Assembly: GCF_900112775.1 (NCBI RefSeq)
Contig: NZ_FOYZ01000014.1
Coordinates: 32,291-96,290 of the forward strand
Reading direction: 5' to 3'
DNA length: 64,000 nucleotides
Source of the DNA: Anaeromicropila populeti
Lineage (GTDB): Bacteria > Bacillota > Clostridia > Lachnospirales > Lachnospiraceae
This document shows positions 14,791 through 22,555 of the stretch, piece by piece (position 1 is the first letter of the stretch; each line of letters begins with the position of its first letter). The translations under genes were made by a program, and so were the position numbers. The notes under the pieces are model-generated. The model had not been told where the DNA came from and searched no databases. It worked only from the letters and a program-made list of their open reading frames with translations.

Positions 14791-16131
14791 TTGGCATTTG
14801 ACAGCTTATCAGAAAAACTGCAAAATGTTTTTAAAAACCTGAGAGGAAAAGGTAAATTAACTGAAGCGGATGTGCGTACTGCATTGAAAGAGGTTAAGAT
14901 GGCTCTTTTAGAAGCAGATGTTAATTTTAAGGTAGTTAAGAACTTTGTTAAGTCTGTAGAAGAGAGAGCAATTGGACAAGAAGTGATGAGCAGCTTAACG
15001 CCTGGACAGATGGTAGTTAAGATTGTGAATGAAGAGATGGTTAAGCTTATGGGTAGTGAGACAACAGAGATTAAGCTGAAGCCAGGAAATGACATTACGG
15101 TTCTCATGATGTGTGGTCTACAGGGAGCTGGTAAAACAACTACTACAGCGAAGCTTGCTGGTAAGTTTAAGCAGAAAGGGAAAAAGCCTTTGTTGGTTGC
15201 TTGTGACGTATATCGTCCTGCGGCAATTAAACAGCTTCAGATTAATGGTGAAAAGCAGGGAGTTCCTGTGTTTTCCATGGGAGATGGGCATAAACCAGTA
15301 AACATTGCGAAAGCTGCCATTGAACATGCTGAGAAGAATGGATTTAATGTTGTAATACTTGATACAGCAGGACGTCTTCATATTGATGAAGGCATGATGG
15401 AAGAGTTAATTGAAATTAAAGGAAATGTTTCGGTGGATCAGACGGTACTGGTAGTGGATGCTATGACTGGTCAGGATGCAGTTAATGTTTCCGAAATGTT
15501 TCATAATAAAATTCAGATTGATGGAGTAATTTTAACGAAGTTAGATGGTGATACCCGTGGTGGTGCCGCACTTTCTATCCGTGCAGTCACTGGAAAGCCA
15601 ATTTTATATATTGGTATGGGCGAGAAGCTGTCTGATTTGGAACAGTTTTACCCAGACAGAATGGCATCCCGTATTTTAGGGATGGGAGATATTCTGACAT
15701 TGATTGATAAGGCACAAGCTGAAATTGATGATGATAAGGCAAAAGAATTAGAGAAAAAGATACGTAAGGCAGAATTTAATTTTAATGATTATCTGGACTC
15801 TATGTCACAGGTGAAAAAGATGGGCGGAATCTCCAGTATTATTGGAATGCTTCCTGGTATGGGACTTCCAAGTGATGTTGAGGTAGATGATAATGCATTT
15901 AAAGGAGTGGAAGCAATTATTTTTTCCATGACTACAGAAGAAAGAGAAAACCCAGAACTTTTAAACCCATCTCGAAAAAAGCGTATTGCAAAAGGTGCTG
16001 GTGTTGATATTAGTGAAGTGAATAAACTTGTAAAGCAGCAAGAGCAGATGAAGAAGATGATGAAACAGATGAGTGGATTAATGTCTGGAAAAGGAAAGAA
16101 GAGAGGTTTCAAACTGCCTTTCGGATTATAG
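14791..16131 (+). CDS. ffh: Signal recognition particle GTPase Ffh
   Basis: The 446 residues contain an N domain (about 1-90), a G domain with LQGAGKTTTTAKLA, DTAGRLH and TKLDGDTRGG (about 95-295), and a Met-rich M domain (about 320-430). Ffh binds 4.5S/6S RNA and signal sequences at the ribosome and delivers nascent membrane proteins to FtsY. TTG 14791 with AAGGA 10 nt upstream is the start. A TGATATAAT extended -10 at 14740-14748 may give extra transcription. No SRP RNA gene is in the window. Confidence 0.97.
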   Translation: MAFDSLSEKLQNVFKNLRGKGKLTEADVRTALKEVKMALLEADVNFKVVKNFVKSVEERAIGQEVMSSLTPGQMVVKIVNEEMVKLMGSETTEIKLKPGNDITVLMMCGLQGAGKTTTTAKLAGKFKQKGKKPLLVACDVYRPAAIKQLQINGEKQGVPVFSMGDGHKPVNIAKAAIEHAEKNGFNVVILDTAGRLHIDEGMMEELIEIKGNVSVDQTVLVVDAMTGQDAVNVSEMFHNKIQIDGVILTKLDGDTRGGAALSIRAVTGKPILYIGMGEKLSDLEQFYPDRMASRILGMGDILTLIDKAQAEIDDDKAKELEKKIRKAEFNFNDYLDSMSQVKKMGGISSIIGMLPGMGLPSDVEVDDNAFKGVEAIIFSMTTEERENPELLNPSRKKRIAKGAGVDISEVNKLVKQQEQMKKMMKQMSGLMSGKGKKRGFKLPFGL

Positions 16132-16205
16132 AAGGAGCAGAGTTTTTGTTTTGCTTATAATTGCTTAGTGATGTTTATGAGGAATTTTAGTTCCAATATA
16201 TAAAA

Positions 16206-16226
16206 GGTGGCTGGCAATTTATAATA
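16206..16226 (+). promoter_or_regulatory. Leader motif shared by rpsP and rimM (copy 1)
   Basis: GGTGGCTGGCAATTTATAAT begins 51 nt before the rpsP ATG. A close copy begins 51 nt before the rimM ATG at 16885. It may be a shared regulatory RNA or operator element. Confidence 0.35.
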
Positions 16227-16256
16227 TACCAACGAATCTTTGAGGAGGTGAAAAGT

Positions 16257-16499
16257 ATGGCAGTAAAGATTAGATTAAAGAGAATGGGACAGAAAAAAGC
16301 TCCTTTCTATAGAATAGTAGTTGCTGACAGCAGAGCGCCAAGAGATGGTAAGTTTATCGAAGAAATCGGTACTTACGATCCAACAAAAGAGCCAAGTGCA
16401 TTCAATGTAAATGAAGAAGCAGCAAAAAAATGGCTTTCTAATGGAGCTCAGCCAACAGATACTGTTGGAAAAATATTTAAAAACGCAGGTATTATGTAA
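16257..16499 (+). CDS. rpsP: 30S ribosomal protein S16
   Basis: This 80-residue protein opens [20 protein letters not shown], the S16 signature, and contains [10 protein letters not shown]16 helps assemble the 5' domain of 16S rRNA. GAGGAGGTG at 16242-16250 is 6 nt upstream of ATG 16257; the frame is open 9 nt further up but without ribosome site. The order ffh-rpsP-khpA-rimM-trmD-rplS is the usual one in Firmicutes. Confidence 0.98.
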   Translation: MAVKIRLKRMGQKKAPFYRIVVADSRAPRDGKFIEEIGTYDPTKEPSAFNVNEEAAKKWLSNGAQPTDTVGKIFKNAGIM

Positions 16500-16514
16500 G
16501 TAACAGTGTTATAG

Positions 16515-16556
16515 TTCTTAGGGACGGCGTTCCTATGTGAGCGTCGTTGCTAAGAA
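16515..16556 (+). ncRNA. Stem-loop between rpsP and khpA
   Basis: TTCTTAGGGACGGCG and CGTCGTTGCTAAGAA pair over 15 positions with two G-T pairs and one mismatch around a 12-nt loop. No T run follows, so it is more likely an mRNA processing or stability element, or a protein-binding site, than a terminator. Confidence 0.5.
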
Positions 16557-16589
16557 TGATGTACTACTATTTATGCGGAGGCGGATTAT

Positions 16590-16820
16590 ATGAAAGATTT
16601 AGTTAAAGTTATTGCTATGGCATTAGTGGATCATCCAGAAGCAGTGGTTGTAACTGAGAAGGAAGAAGATAATGCGATAACAGTAGAATTAACCGTTTCA
16701 ACAGAGGATATGGGGAAGGTAATTGGAAAACAAGGCCGAATTGCTAAAGCTATCCGGACGGTTGTGAAAGCAGCTGCATCAAAAGAGGAAAAGAAGGTCA
16801 CTGTGGAGATTTTACAGTAA
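16590..16820 (+). CDS. khpA: KH-domain RNA-binding protein KhpA (YlqC)
   Basis: This 76-residue protein is a single KH domain with the loop [18 protein letters not shown]. KhpA binds RNA, in other Firmicutes as a partner of KhpB/Jag, and affects cell elongation and mRNA stability. Its place between rpsP and rimM is conserved. GGAGGCGG lies about 6 nt upstream of the ATG. Confidence 0.93.
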   Translation: MKDLVKVIAMALVDHPEAVVVTEKEEDNAITVELTVSTEDMGKVIGKQGRIAKAIRTVVKAAASKEEKKVTVEILQ

Positions 16821-16828
16821 GTTACATT

Positions 16829-16856
16829 GGGGATGTTGCGAAGCACATCTCCTTTT
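16829..16856 (+). terminator. Intra-operon terminator or attenuator before rimM
   Basis: GGGGATG pairs with CATCTCC, with an inner TGC-GAA-GCA hairpin, followed by TTTT. Its T run is short, so partial read-through into rimM is expected. Confidence 0.6.
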
Positions 16857-16884
16857 ATGTTACTGTAAGGCTTATCACAATATA

Positions 16885-16906
16885 GGTGGCTGCCAGTCTG
16901 ATAATA
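16885..16906 (+). promoter_or_regulatory. Leader motif shared by rpsP and rimM (copy 2)
   Basis: GGTGGCTGCCAGTCTGATAA begins 51 nt before the rimM ATG, the same distance as copy 1 to the rpsP ATG. The first 8 bases are identical and most of the next 13 match with one shift. AGTCTGAT and ATCAGATT could form a small hairpin downstream. Confidence 0.35.
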
Positions 16907-16935
16907 GTGTACATCAGATTATTGGAGGAAGAAAT

Positions 16936-17448
16936 ATGGATTTTTTAAGAGTTGGTGTAATATCTAATACACATGGGATTCGTGGCGAGGTAAAGGTATA
17001 TCCAACAACTGATGATGTCAAACGATTTAAGCAGCTCAAGGAAGTGATTCTGGATACTGGAACGGAGCAGCTTGTCCTTGAAATTCAAGCAGTTCGTTTT
17101 TTTAAGAATATGGCAATTCTAAAATTCAAAGGGATTGACTCTATTAATGATATTGAAAAATATAAAGGTAAGGATTTATTGGTTACTCGTGAAAACGCGG
17201 TAGAATTAGAAGAAGGAGAATATTTTATCTGCGATGTAATAGATTCCAGGGTGATCACAGAGGAAGGCGAAGAATTTGGGGTTTTAAAGGATGTACTGAC
17301 AACAGGAGCAAATGATGTTTATGTTGTAGAAACCATGGAAGGTAAAGAAGTTTTACTTCCTGTAATTAAAGAATGCATTCTTGACATAAATATAGAAAGC
17401 AAAATAGTAACAGTTCATATTTTGCCAGGTTTATTAGACATTAACTGA
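16936..17448 (+). CDS. rimM: 16S rRNA processing protein RimM
   Basis: The 170 residues hold an N-terminal RimM barrel ([18 protein letters not shown]) and a C-terminal PRC barrel ([11 protein letters not shown] ... GANDVYVV ... [12 protein letters not shown]). RimM assists maturation of the 30S head with S19. TTGGAGGAAG at 16920-16929 sets the start. It is followed 21 nt later by trmD. Confidence 0.95.
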   Translation: MDFLRVGVISNTHGIRGEVKVYPTTDDVKRFKQLKEVILDTGTEQLVLEIQAVRFFKNMAILKFKGIDSINDIEKYKGKDLLVTRENAVELEEGEYFICDVIDSRVITEEGEEFGVLKDVLTTGANDVYVVETMEGKEVLLPVIKECILDINIESKIVTVHILPGLLDIN

Positions 17449-17469
17449 AGAATGGGGTAATATAACTAT

Positions 17470-18192
17470 ATGAATTTTTATGTGTTAACTTTATTTCCTG
17501 AAATGATAGAGGATGGTATGAAAGTTAGTATCATGGGAAGAGCGATAGAAAAGCAGCTGTTATCGATAACTACCATTAATATCAGGGATTTTGCTGCAAA
17601 CAGGCATGGAAAAGTAGATGATTATCCTTATGGAGGCGGCGCAGGAATGGTTATGCAGCCAGAGCCTATTTACCAGTCCTATTTACACGCACTTAAGCTA
17701 ATTAGAGAGAAACGTGGATTAGCAGCAGATGAGGAATTGACCAATATCCGTACTATTTATCTAACGCCACAAGGAAGAGTATTTAAACAAAAAATGGCAA
17801 AGGAATTTGCAAAAGAAGAGGATATCATTTTGCTTTGCGGTCATTACGAAGGTGTGGACGAGCGGGTACTGGAGTTGATTGTAACAGATCATATATCAAT
17901 TGGAGACTATGTGCTGACAGGCGGAGAGCTGCCGGCAATGGTTGTAATGGATTCTATTTCTAGATTAGTTCCAGGAGTTTTGAATAATGATGATTCAGCA
18001 GAAACAGAGTCTTTTTCGGACAATACATTAGAATATCCTCAATATACAAGGCCTGTAATTTTTATGGAACGTACGGTACCAGAGGTGTTACTCTCAGGAC
18101 ATCATAAAAATATTGAACATTGGAGAAAAGAAGCGTCTTTAAAGCGTACGTTAGAAAGAAGACCTGATTTGTTATCAGGCAAATCCTATTAA
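17470..18192 (+). CDS. trmD: tRNA (guanine-N1-)-methyltransferase TrmD
   Basis: This 240-residue SPOUT methyltransferase shows [11 protein letters not shown] at the N terminus, [26 protein letters not shown] and [15 protein letters not shown], which form the SAM-binding trefoil knot. It methylates G37 of tRNAs that read CNN-type codons and prevents frameshifting. Its ribosome site is weak (GGGGTAA, 12 nt upstream), suggesting coupling to rimM. Confidence 0.98.
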   Translation: MNFYVLTLFPEMIEDGMKVSIMGRAIEKQLLSITTINIRDFAANRHGKVDDYPYGGGAGMVMQPEPIYQSYLHALKLIREKRGLAADEELTNIRTIYLTPQGRVFKQKMAKEFAKEEDIILLCGHYEGVDERVLELIVTDHISIGDYVLTGGELPAMVVMDSISRLVPGVLNNDDSAETESFSDNTLEYPQYTRPVIFMERTVPEVLLSGHHKNIEHWRKEASLKRTLERRPDLLSGKSY

Positions 18193-18224
18193 ACAATGAA
18201 AATCAATATGAAAAGAAAAAGTAC

Positions 18225-18253
18225 TTGCTTTTTGAAATAAATTGTGGTAGAGT
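18225..18253 (+). promoter_or_regulatory. Possible extended -10 promoter for rplS
   Basis: TTGCTT (18225-18230), 17-nt spacer, TAGAGT (18248-18253) preceded by TGG. The leader of about 90 nt to rplS includes GTGC...GCAC, and L19 leaders are known in Firmicutes, but I cannot match it to that family. Confidence 0.4.
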
Positions 18254-18348
18254 TAAAACGTTGTGAGATTAGATGGTCCTCTGTTACAGTGCGCTATATA
18301 TGCACGTTATGTATTAAGAACATCAAAATTATGAAGGAGGAACAACAA

Positions 18349-18696
18349 ATGAATAATTTTATTAAAAGCATTGAAGATGCACAATTAAAGTCAGAGGTTG
18401 CTGAGTTTCATGTAGGTGATACAGTAAAGGTTTATGCAAAAGTAAAAGAAGGTACTCGTGAGAGAATTCAGATTTTTGAAGGAACTGTTTTAAAAAGACA
18501 GAACGGTGGTTCCAGAGAAACATTTACAGTTAGAAAAACATCTAATGGTGTAGGTGTTGAAAGAACATGGCCTGTTCATTCACCTAGAATAGAGAAGATC
18601 GAAGTAATCAGACTTGGTAAAGTAAGAAGAGCTAAACTTAACTACTTACGTCAACGTGTTGGTAAAGCAGCTAAGGTAAAAGAATTAGTAAAATAA
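18349..18696 (+). CDS. rplS: 50S ribosomal protein L19
   Basis: The 115 residues from [17 protein letters not shown] match L19, with [31 protein letters not shown] and a basic C terminus. L19 sits at the 30S-50S interface. AAGGAGGAAC (18334-18343) is just upstream of ATG 18349. The frame extends upstream to 18244, but that part is the leader. A strong terminator follows. Confidence 0.98.
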   Translation: MNNFIKSIEDAQLKSEVAEFHVGDTVKVYAKVKEGTRERIQIFEGTVLKRQNGGSRETFTVRKTSNGVGVERTWPVHSPRIEKIEVIRLGKVRRAKLNYLRQRVGKAAKVKELVK

Positions 18697-18730
18697 GAAC
18701 AAGTACTATAGTCGTATAGTTCGTATATGG

Positions 18731-18759
18731 ATTCCCACGAGTAATCGTGGGAATTTTTT
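18731..18759 (+). terminator. Rho-independent terminator after rplS
   Basis: ATTCCCACGA and TCGTGGGAAT form a perfect 10-bp stem with a GTAA loop and a six-T run. Confidence 0.95.
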
Positions 18760-18788
18760 CTAGGCTGAAATGAAAGGGAATCTAAAAG

Positions 18789-18818
18789 GTGACAAGTAAA
18801 AGACGGTTGTGATATAAT
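18789..18818 (+). promoter_or_regulatory. Promoter for the lepB-rbgA-rnhB operon
   Basis: GTGACA (18789-18794), 18-nt spacer, TATAAT (18813-18818), 30 nt before the first lepB start. Confidence 0.7.
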
Positions 18819-18848
18819 AATTCTATTACAAAAAAGGAGTTATAGTTC

Positions 18849-19439
18849 ATGAAATCTAATTATGGTTTGGATGAAAAAGAATCACTTATTAAAAAGATAA
18901 TACGTGAGCTAATAATATGGGTAGTAGAAATTGCAGTAGTAATACTATTAGCCTATTGTATAATTGCATTTGGTGTTGTGAAAATTTCTGTTATTGGAAC
19001 TGCAATGTCTTCAACTCTTGAGGATGGAGATAAAATTTTGGTGAATAAAATGGCTTATCGGCTAAAAGGACCAAAAAGAAATGATGTAGTTGTTTTTATG
19101 CAGTCAGGAAAAGAACATAGCTTCTATCATGTAAAAAGAGTGATCGGACTCCCTGGTGAAACCGTTCAAATCATAGATGGCAAAGTATATATTAATGGAG
19201 AAGTGCTGGACGAAACCATTCAGTGTGAACCTATTGCCAATGGCGGTCTTGCCAATGAGGAAATTGTGTTAGAAGCAAATGAATATTTTGTGCTGGGAGA
19301 TAATCGAAATCAAAGTGAAGACAGCAGATTTGCAAGTATCGGGAATATTCTACGGGGTGATATCCTGGGAAAGGCGTGGATACGCTTAAGTCCATTTGAT
19401 TTTGTTAGTAAAATAAATTTAAAGAAAACAGAAGAATAG
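18849..19439 (+). CDS. Signal peptidase I homologue with Ser to Ala at the catalytic position
   Basis: This 196-residue protein has an N-terminal membrane helix (about 20-42) and an extracytoplasmic S26 fold. Box C is VKRVIGLPGE, with the general-base Lys at about residue 96; boxes D and E are YVLGDNRNQSEDSR-like (YFVLGDNRNQSEDSR). In box B, where active enzymes read G-x-S-M-x-P-T-L, this one reads GTAMSSTL: the nucleophile Ser is Ala (codon GCA 19002-19004, residue 52) and the Pro is Ser. Unless a neighbouring Ser takes over, it should not cleave signal peptides. It is intact otherwise, with its own promoter and cotranscribed with an apparently active copy two genes on, so a non-catalytic role is possible. 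Confidence 0.85.
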   Translation: MKSNYGLDEKESLIKKIIRELIIWVVEIAVVILLAYCIIAFGVVKISVIGTAMSSTLEDGDKILVNKMAYRLKGPKRNDVVVFMQSGKEHSFYHVKRVIGLPGETVQIIDGKVYINGEVLDETIQCEPIANGGLANEEIVLEANEYFVLGDNRNQSEDSRFASIGNILRGDILGKAWIRLSPFDFVSKINLKKTEE

Positions 19440-19459
19440 AAAGATTATAGGTGATTAAA

Positions 19460-20305
19460 ATGAATTTTCAATGGTATCCTGGTCATATGACAAAAGCAAA
19501 AAGAATGATGCAGGAGGATATAAAATTAATTGATGTAGTAATTGAATTAGTAGATGCCAGAATTCCATATAGTAGTAAAAATCCTGATATTGATGAACTG
19601 GCAAAAAATAAATCAAGGATTATATTATTAAATAAGTATGATTTGGCAAATGAGGAAGAGACAAAGAAATGGAGAAGCTGGTATGAGGAGAAAGGCTTTT
19701 TTGTTGCAATGGTAAATTCTAAGACTGGAAAAGGGGTAAAAGAGGTTCATGCTGTTATACAAGCGGCATGTAAAGAGAAAATAGAGCGGGATAGACGGAA
19801 AGGAATTTTAAACCGTCCAGTACGTGCTATGATAGTGGGGATTCCTAATGTGGGAAAATCTACATTTATTAACAGTTTTGCAGGGAAGGCATGTGCGAAA
19901 ACAGGGAATCGTCCAGGTGTGACAAAGGGTAAGCAGTGGATTCGGTTAAATAAAAACGTAGAATTGCTAGATACACCAGGAATCTTATGGCCAAAATTTG
20001 AGGATCAGGCTGTAGGTCAAAGACTTGCTTATATTGGTTCTATTAAAGATGAAATCTTAAATGTAACAGAACTGGCATTGGGATTAATTAGTTTTTTGAA
20101 GAAGAATTACAGTAAATTACTAATGGAACGTTTTTCTTTAGAAGAGGAAATGGAGGAAGTTAAAATCCTTGAAAAAATTGCTGAAATCAGAGGATGCAGA
20201 CTAAAGGGAAATGAGCTGGATTATGAAAAAGCAGCAAATCTGTTAATGGATGAATTCCGAAACGGACGAATTGGAAGGATTACTTTAGAATTTCCAGAAT
20301 CCTGA
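19460..20305 (+). CDS. rbgA: Ribosome biogenesis GTPase RbgA (YlqF)
   Basis: This 281-residue circularly permuted GTPase has NKYDL (G4) and VNSKTG near the start, then GIPNVGKST (G1) and LLDTPGILWP (G3), and a C-terminal helical domain. RbgA acts late in 50S assembly. ATG 19460 follows AGGTGA (19449-19454); GTG 19451 overlaps that site. The start MNFQWYPGHMTKAKRMM is typical. It sits between the two lepB genes. Confidence 0.95.
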   Translation: MNFQWYPGHMTKAKRMMQEDIKLIDVVIELVDARIPYSSKNPDIDELAKNKSRIILLNKYDLANEEETKKWRSWYEEKGFFVAMVNSKTGKGVKEVHAVIQAACKEKIERDRRKGILNRPVRAMIVGIPNVGKSTFINSFAGKACAKTGNRPGVTKGKQWIRLNKNVELLDTPGILWPKFEDQAVGQRLAYIGSIKDEILNVTELALGLISFLKKNYSKLLMERFSLEEEMEEVKILEKIAEIRGCRLKGNELDYEKAANLLMDEFRNGRIGRITLEFPES

Positions 20306-20322
20306 TAAAGGAAGTGTGAGAA

Positions 20323-21060
20323 ATGTACAAAGAGCAGGAGATAGAGGATAGTCTGGAATTTTGCAGAGATATTTATCTGTATTACGAGGCAGAACCGAAA
20401 CATAAAGGAATAGAAAGTTATCAAGAGTGGGATGGCATTGGAAAACGACAATATGAACGTTATCCTGTTTTGGATTATCTGCCTGAAAAGAAATATGAGA
20501 TAGTTAAAAGCAAGGTATCTTTTTTTCATTTACTGATACAAGGTCTAATTTGTATTGCAATCGCATTTATTGCTGCAAGGGTGATATCGGATTACGTTTT
20601 CCAGATTACCGTTATACGGGGCAATTCTATGGAGCATTTGGTGCATGATGGTGATAACGTACTTATTGATAAATTATTTTATAAGACGTCCCAGCTTCAG
20701 CGGTTTGATGTAATTGTTTTTTCAAAAGAATCTTCGGAAAGGAATCTGATTAAAAGAATTATTGGTTTGCCTGGAGAAACAGTGAAAATGGAGGGAGCAA
20801 GCATTTATATTGATGGAAGTCTTCTGGAGGAAAACTATGCACTGGAATCAGAATATGATGCAAATCACGCAGATATTGAGCTGTCGTTAGAGGAGAATGA
20901 ATATTTTGTTCTAGGAGATAACCGGAATGACAGCTTGGACAGCCGATATGTACAAATTGGTCCAGTAAAGGAAAATGAAATTATCGGGAAGGCCTGGGCC
21001 AGGGTATATCCTTTTCAAGAAATTCGATTGCTGCACAGTATAGATAAGAAAGATAGTTGA
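20323..21060 (+). CDS. lepB: Signal peptidase I with intact catalytic dyad
   Basis: This 245-residue protein has a cytoplasmic N-terminal extension of about 65 residues, one membrane helix (about 67-90) and an S26 domain. Box B reads GNSMEHLVHDGD with the nucleophile Ser at about residue 102, box C LIKRIIGLPGE with Lys at about 144, and YFVLGDNRNDSLDSR follows. The dyad is present, although HL replaces the usual PT after it. It should remove signal peptides from secreted proteins outside the membrane. The long cytoplasmic extension, rich in acidic and aromatic residues, is not found in the first copy. Confidence 0.9.
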   Translation: MYKEQEIEDSLEFCRDIYLYYEAEPKHKGIESYQEWDGIGKRQYERYPVLDYLPEKKYEIVKSKVSFFHLLIQGLICIAIAFIAARVISDYVFQITVIRGNSMEHLVHDGDNVLIDKLFYKTSQLQRFDVIVFSKESSERNLIKRIIGLPGETVKMEGASIYIDGSLLEENYALESEYDANHADIELSLEENEYFVLGDNRNDSLDSRYVQIGPVKENEIIGKAWARVYPFQEIRLLHSIDKKDS

Positions 21061-21069
21061 GGATAAGAT

Positions 21070-21822
21070 ATGAAGATAGAGGAAATTAAGTATATTTTGC
21101 AGAATACCGATATAAAAGATATCCCTTCTGTAGCAGATTCCTTTCGCAAAGATATGCGTACTGGAGTTCAAAAGCTGATTGCAAAATACCAGAGGGATTA
21201 TAGTAAATATTTAGATGAACTTTCTCGGCTGGAGGTAATGCAGGAGTTTGAACATAAGTACAGAGAATATGCTTATATCTGCGGAATTGATGAAGTAGGA
21301 AGAGGTCCATTGTCAGGTCCGGTGGTAGCGGGTGCTGTAATCCTTCCAAAAGATACCACGATTTTATATTTAAATGATTCTAAGCAGGTAAGCGAAAAGC
21401 GAAGAGAGCTTTTATATGATGAAATTATGGAAAAGGCAGTTGCTGTTGGAATTGGTGTTGTGTCACCACAAGTAATTGATGAAATTAATATTTTGCAGGC
21501 GACCTATGAAGCAATGCGCATTGCCATTCGCAAACTTTCTGTTCAGCCAGATTTGCTATTAAATGATGCAGTTACCATTCCCCAAGTTAAAGTAAAACAG
21601 GTCAGTCTGATTAAAGGAGATGCCAGAAGTATTTCTATTGCCGCAGCAAGTATTATTGCAAAAGTAACCCGGGATCGGATGATGGCAGAATATCATAAGT
21701 TGTATCCAGACTACGGGTTCGATCAGAATAAAGGTTATGGTTCTGCCCGGCATATTGAAGCACTGAAAAAAATAGGTCCTTGTCCGATTCACAGACAGAC
21801 CTTTATTAAAAATTTTGTATGA
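21070..21822 (+). CDS. rnhB: Ribonuclease HII
   Basis: This 250-residue protein has an N-terminal extension of about 65 residues, then the RNase HII core with GIDEVGRGPLSGPVVAGAV (metal Asp and Glu), LNDSKQVSEKRRE, and DYGFDQNKGYGSARH. It removes ribonucleotides and RNA primers from DNA. The N-terminal extension is common in Firmicute RNase HII. The ribosome site is GAGGATAAG, immediately after the second lepB. Confidence 0.97.
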   Translation: MKIEEIKYILQNTDIKDIPSVADSFRKDMRTGVQKLIAKYQRDYSKYLDELSRLEVMQEFEHKYREYAYICGIDEVGRGPLSGPVVAGAVILPKDTTILYLNDSKQVSEKRRELLYDEIMEKAVAVGIGVVSPQVIDEINILQATYEAMRIAIRKLSVQPDLLLNDAVTIPQVKVKQVSLIKGDARSISIAAASIIAKVTRDRMMAEYHKLYPDYGFDQNKGYGSARHIEALKKIGPCPIHRQTFIKNFV

Positions 21823-21844
21823 ACAGATTGATGAGGTGATTATT

Positions 21845-22135
21845 TTGGAGCAAAAAAAGATGTTTGATAAAAATAGAACTGCCGTTGCCTTGTCTTATCA
21901 GGCAGGAGATGATGCACCAAAAGTAGTTGCATCGGGAAAAGGTTATGTTGCAGATACGATACTGGAAAGGGCAGCTGAGGAAAAAATACCTATTCATAAG
22001 GACGAAGTACTGGCTGAAAATCTGGCAAAACTTAATCTTGGAGAGGGCATTCCACCAGAACTTTATGAAATTGTTGCGGAAATTTTAGTATTTGTGGATG
22101 ATATGGATCATATCAGGGAAAAGATAATGAAGTAA
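21845..22135 (+). CDS. FlhB C-terminal-like protein (YlqH)
   Basis: This 96-residue protein resembles the cytoplasmic C-terminal domain of the flagellar export protein FlhB: TAVALSYQAGDDAPKVVASG, then the helix ILERAAEEKIPIHKD and PPELYEIVAEIL. The NPTH autocleavage motif of true FlhB is replaced by KNRTA and there are no membrane helices, as in YlqH of Bacillus. Function is unknown. TTG 21845 is the start because GAGGTG (21832-21837) is 7 nt upstream; ATG 21815 overlaps rnhB and lacks a site. Confidence 0.88.
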   Translation: MEQKKMFDKNRTAVALSYQAGDDAPKVVASGKGYVADTILERAAEEKIPIHKDEVLAENLAKLNLGEGIPPELYEIVAEILVFVDDMDHIREKIMK

Positions 22136-22155
22136 GGAGAAGGTGAAAGAATATT
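22134..22155 (+). promoter_or_regulatory. Ribosome binding site followed by an ATT start codon
   Basis: AAGGAG (22134-22139) and AGGTGA (22141-22146) overlap the stop of the previous gene. TGA 22144-22146 closes the yraN frame upstream, and ATT 22153-22155, 6 nt after AGGTGA, is the only codon with usual spacing that can start the full protein. Confidence 0.55.
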
Positions 22156-22536
22156 TCTGGCAGAGAGGAAAGAACAGGTAAAATTTATAATAAAAGAAAG
22201 TTAGGTGCAGAGCAAGAAGAGGCTGCTGTTAAGTATTTAGAACAGGCTGGATATCGGATTATTGAGAGAAATTTTTATACCAGAGCAGGAGAAATTGATA
22301 TAATAGGATATGATGAAGGCTATCTGGTATTTATTGAAGTGAAATTTCGTTCCAATGCTGCTTTTGGATTTCCAGGGGAAGCAATTGATAACCGAAAGAG
22401 AAATTCTATTATTAAAACAGCAGAATATTATATTTACAAGAACCAGCTTTCCATGGAACAGCCAATTCGTTTTGATGCTGTGCTGATTCTTGGAGGCAGC
22501 ATACATCTGGTTAAGAACGCTTTTCAGGCGGGATAA
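22153..22536 (+). CDS. yraN: YraN family endonuclease-like protein, probable ATT start
   Basis: The 127 residues read from ATT 22153 include LGAEQEEAAVKYLEQAGYRI, then AGEIDIIGYDEGYLVFIEVKFR, which carries the Asp and Glu-x-Lys of the restriction-endonuclease-like fold. This full length matches YraN proteins (about 115-130 residues). No ATG, GTG or TTG exists in frame before GTG 22339, which would remove the N-terminal half and part of the fold. Biological role is unclear; it conventionally lies after rnhB. An ORF caller limited to standard starts would report only a 65-residue fragment. Confidence 0.8.
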   Translation: MSGREERTGKIYNKRKLGAEQEEAAVKYLEQAGYRIIERNFYTRAGEIDIIGYDEGYLVFIEVKFRSNAAFGFPGEAIDNRKRNSIIKTAEYYIYKNQLSMEQPIRFDAVLILGGSIHLVKNAFQAG

Positions 22537-22555
22537 TGTTTAAGTGAGGTAAAGG

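Noticed and set aside
18244..18348. 35-residue N-terminal extension of L19
   Set aside because: L19 starts at MNNFIKS with AAGGAGG just upstream; the extension is the leader RNA region.
22339..22536. 65-residue ORF starting at GTG 22339
   Set aside because: It is only the C-terminal half of YraN; the frame upstream encodes the rest of the family fold.
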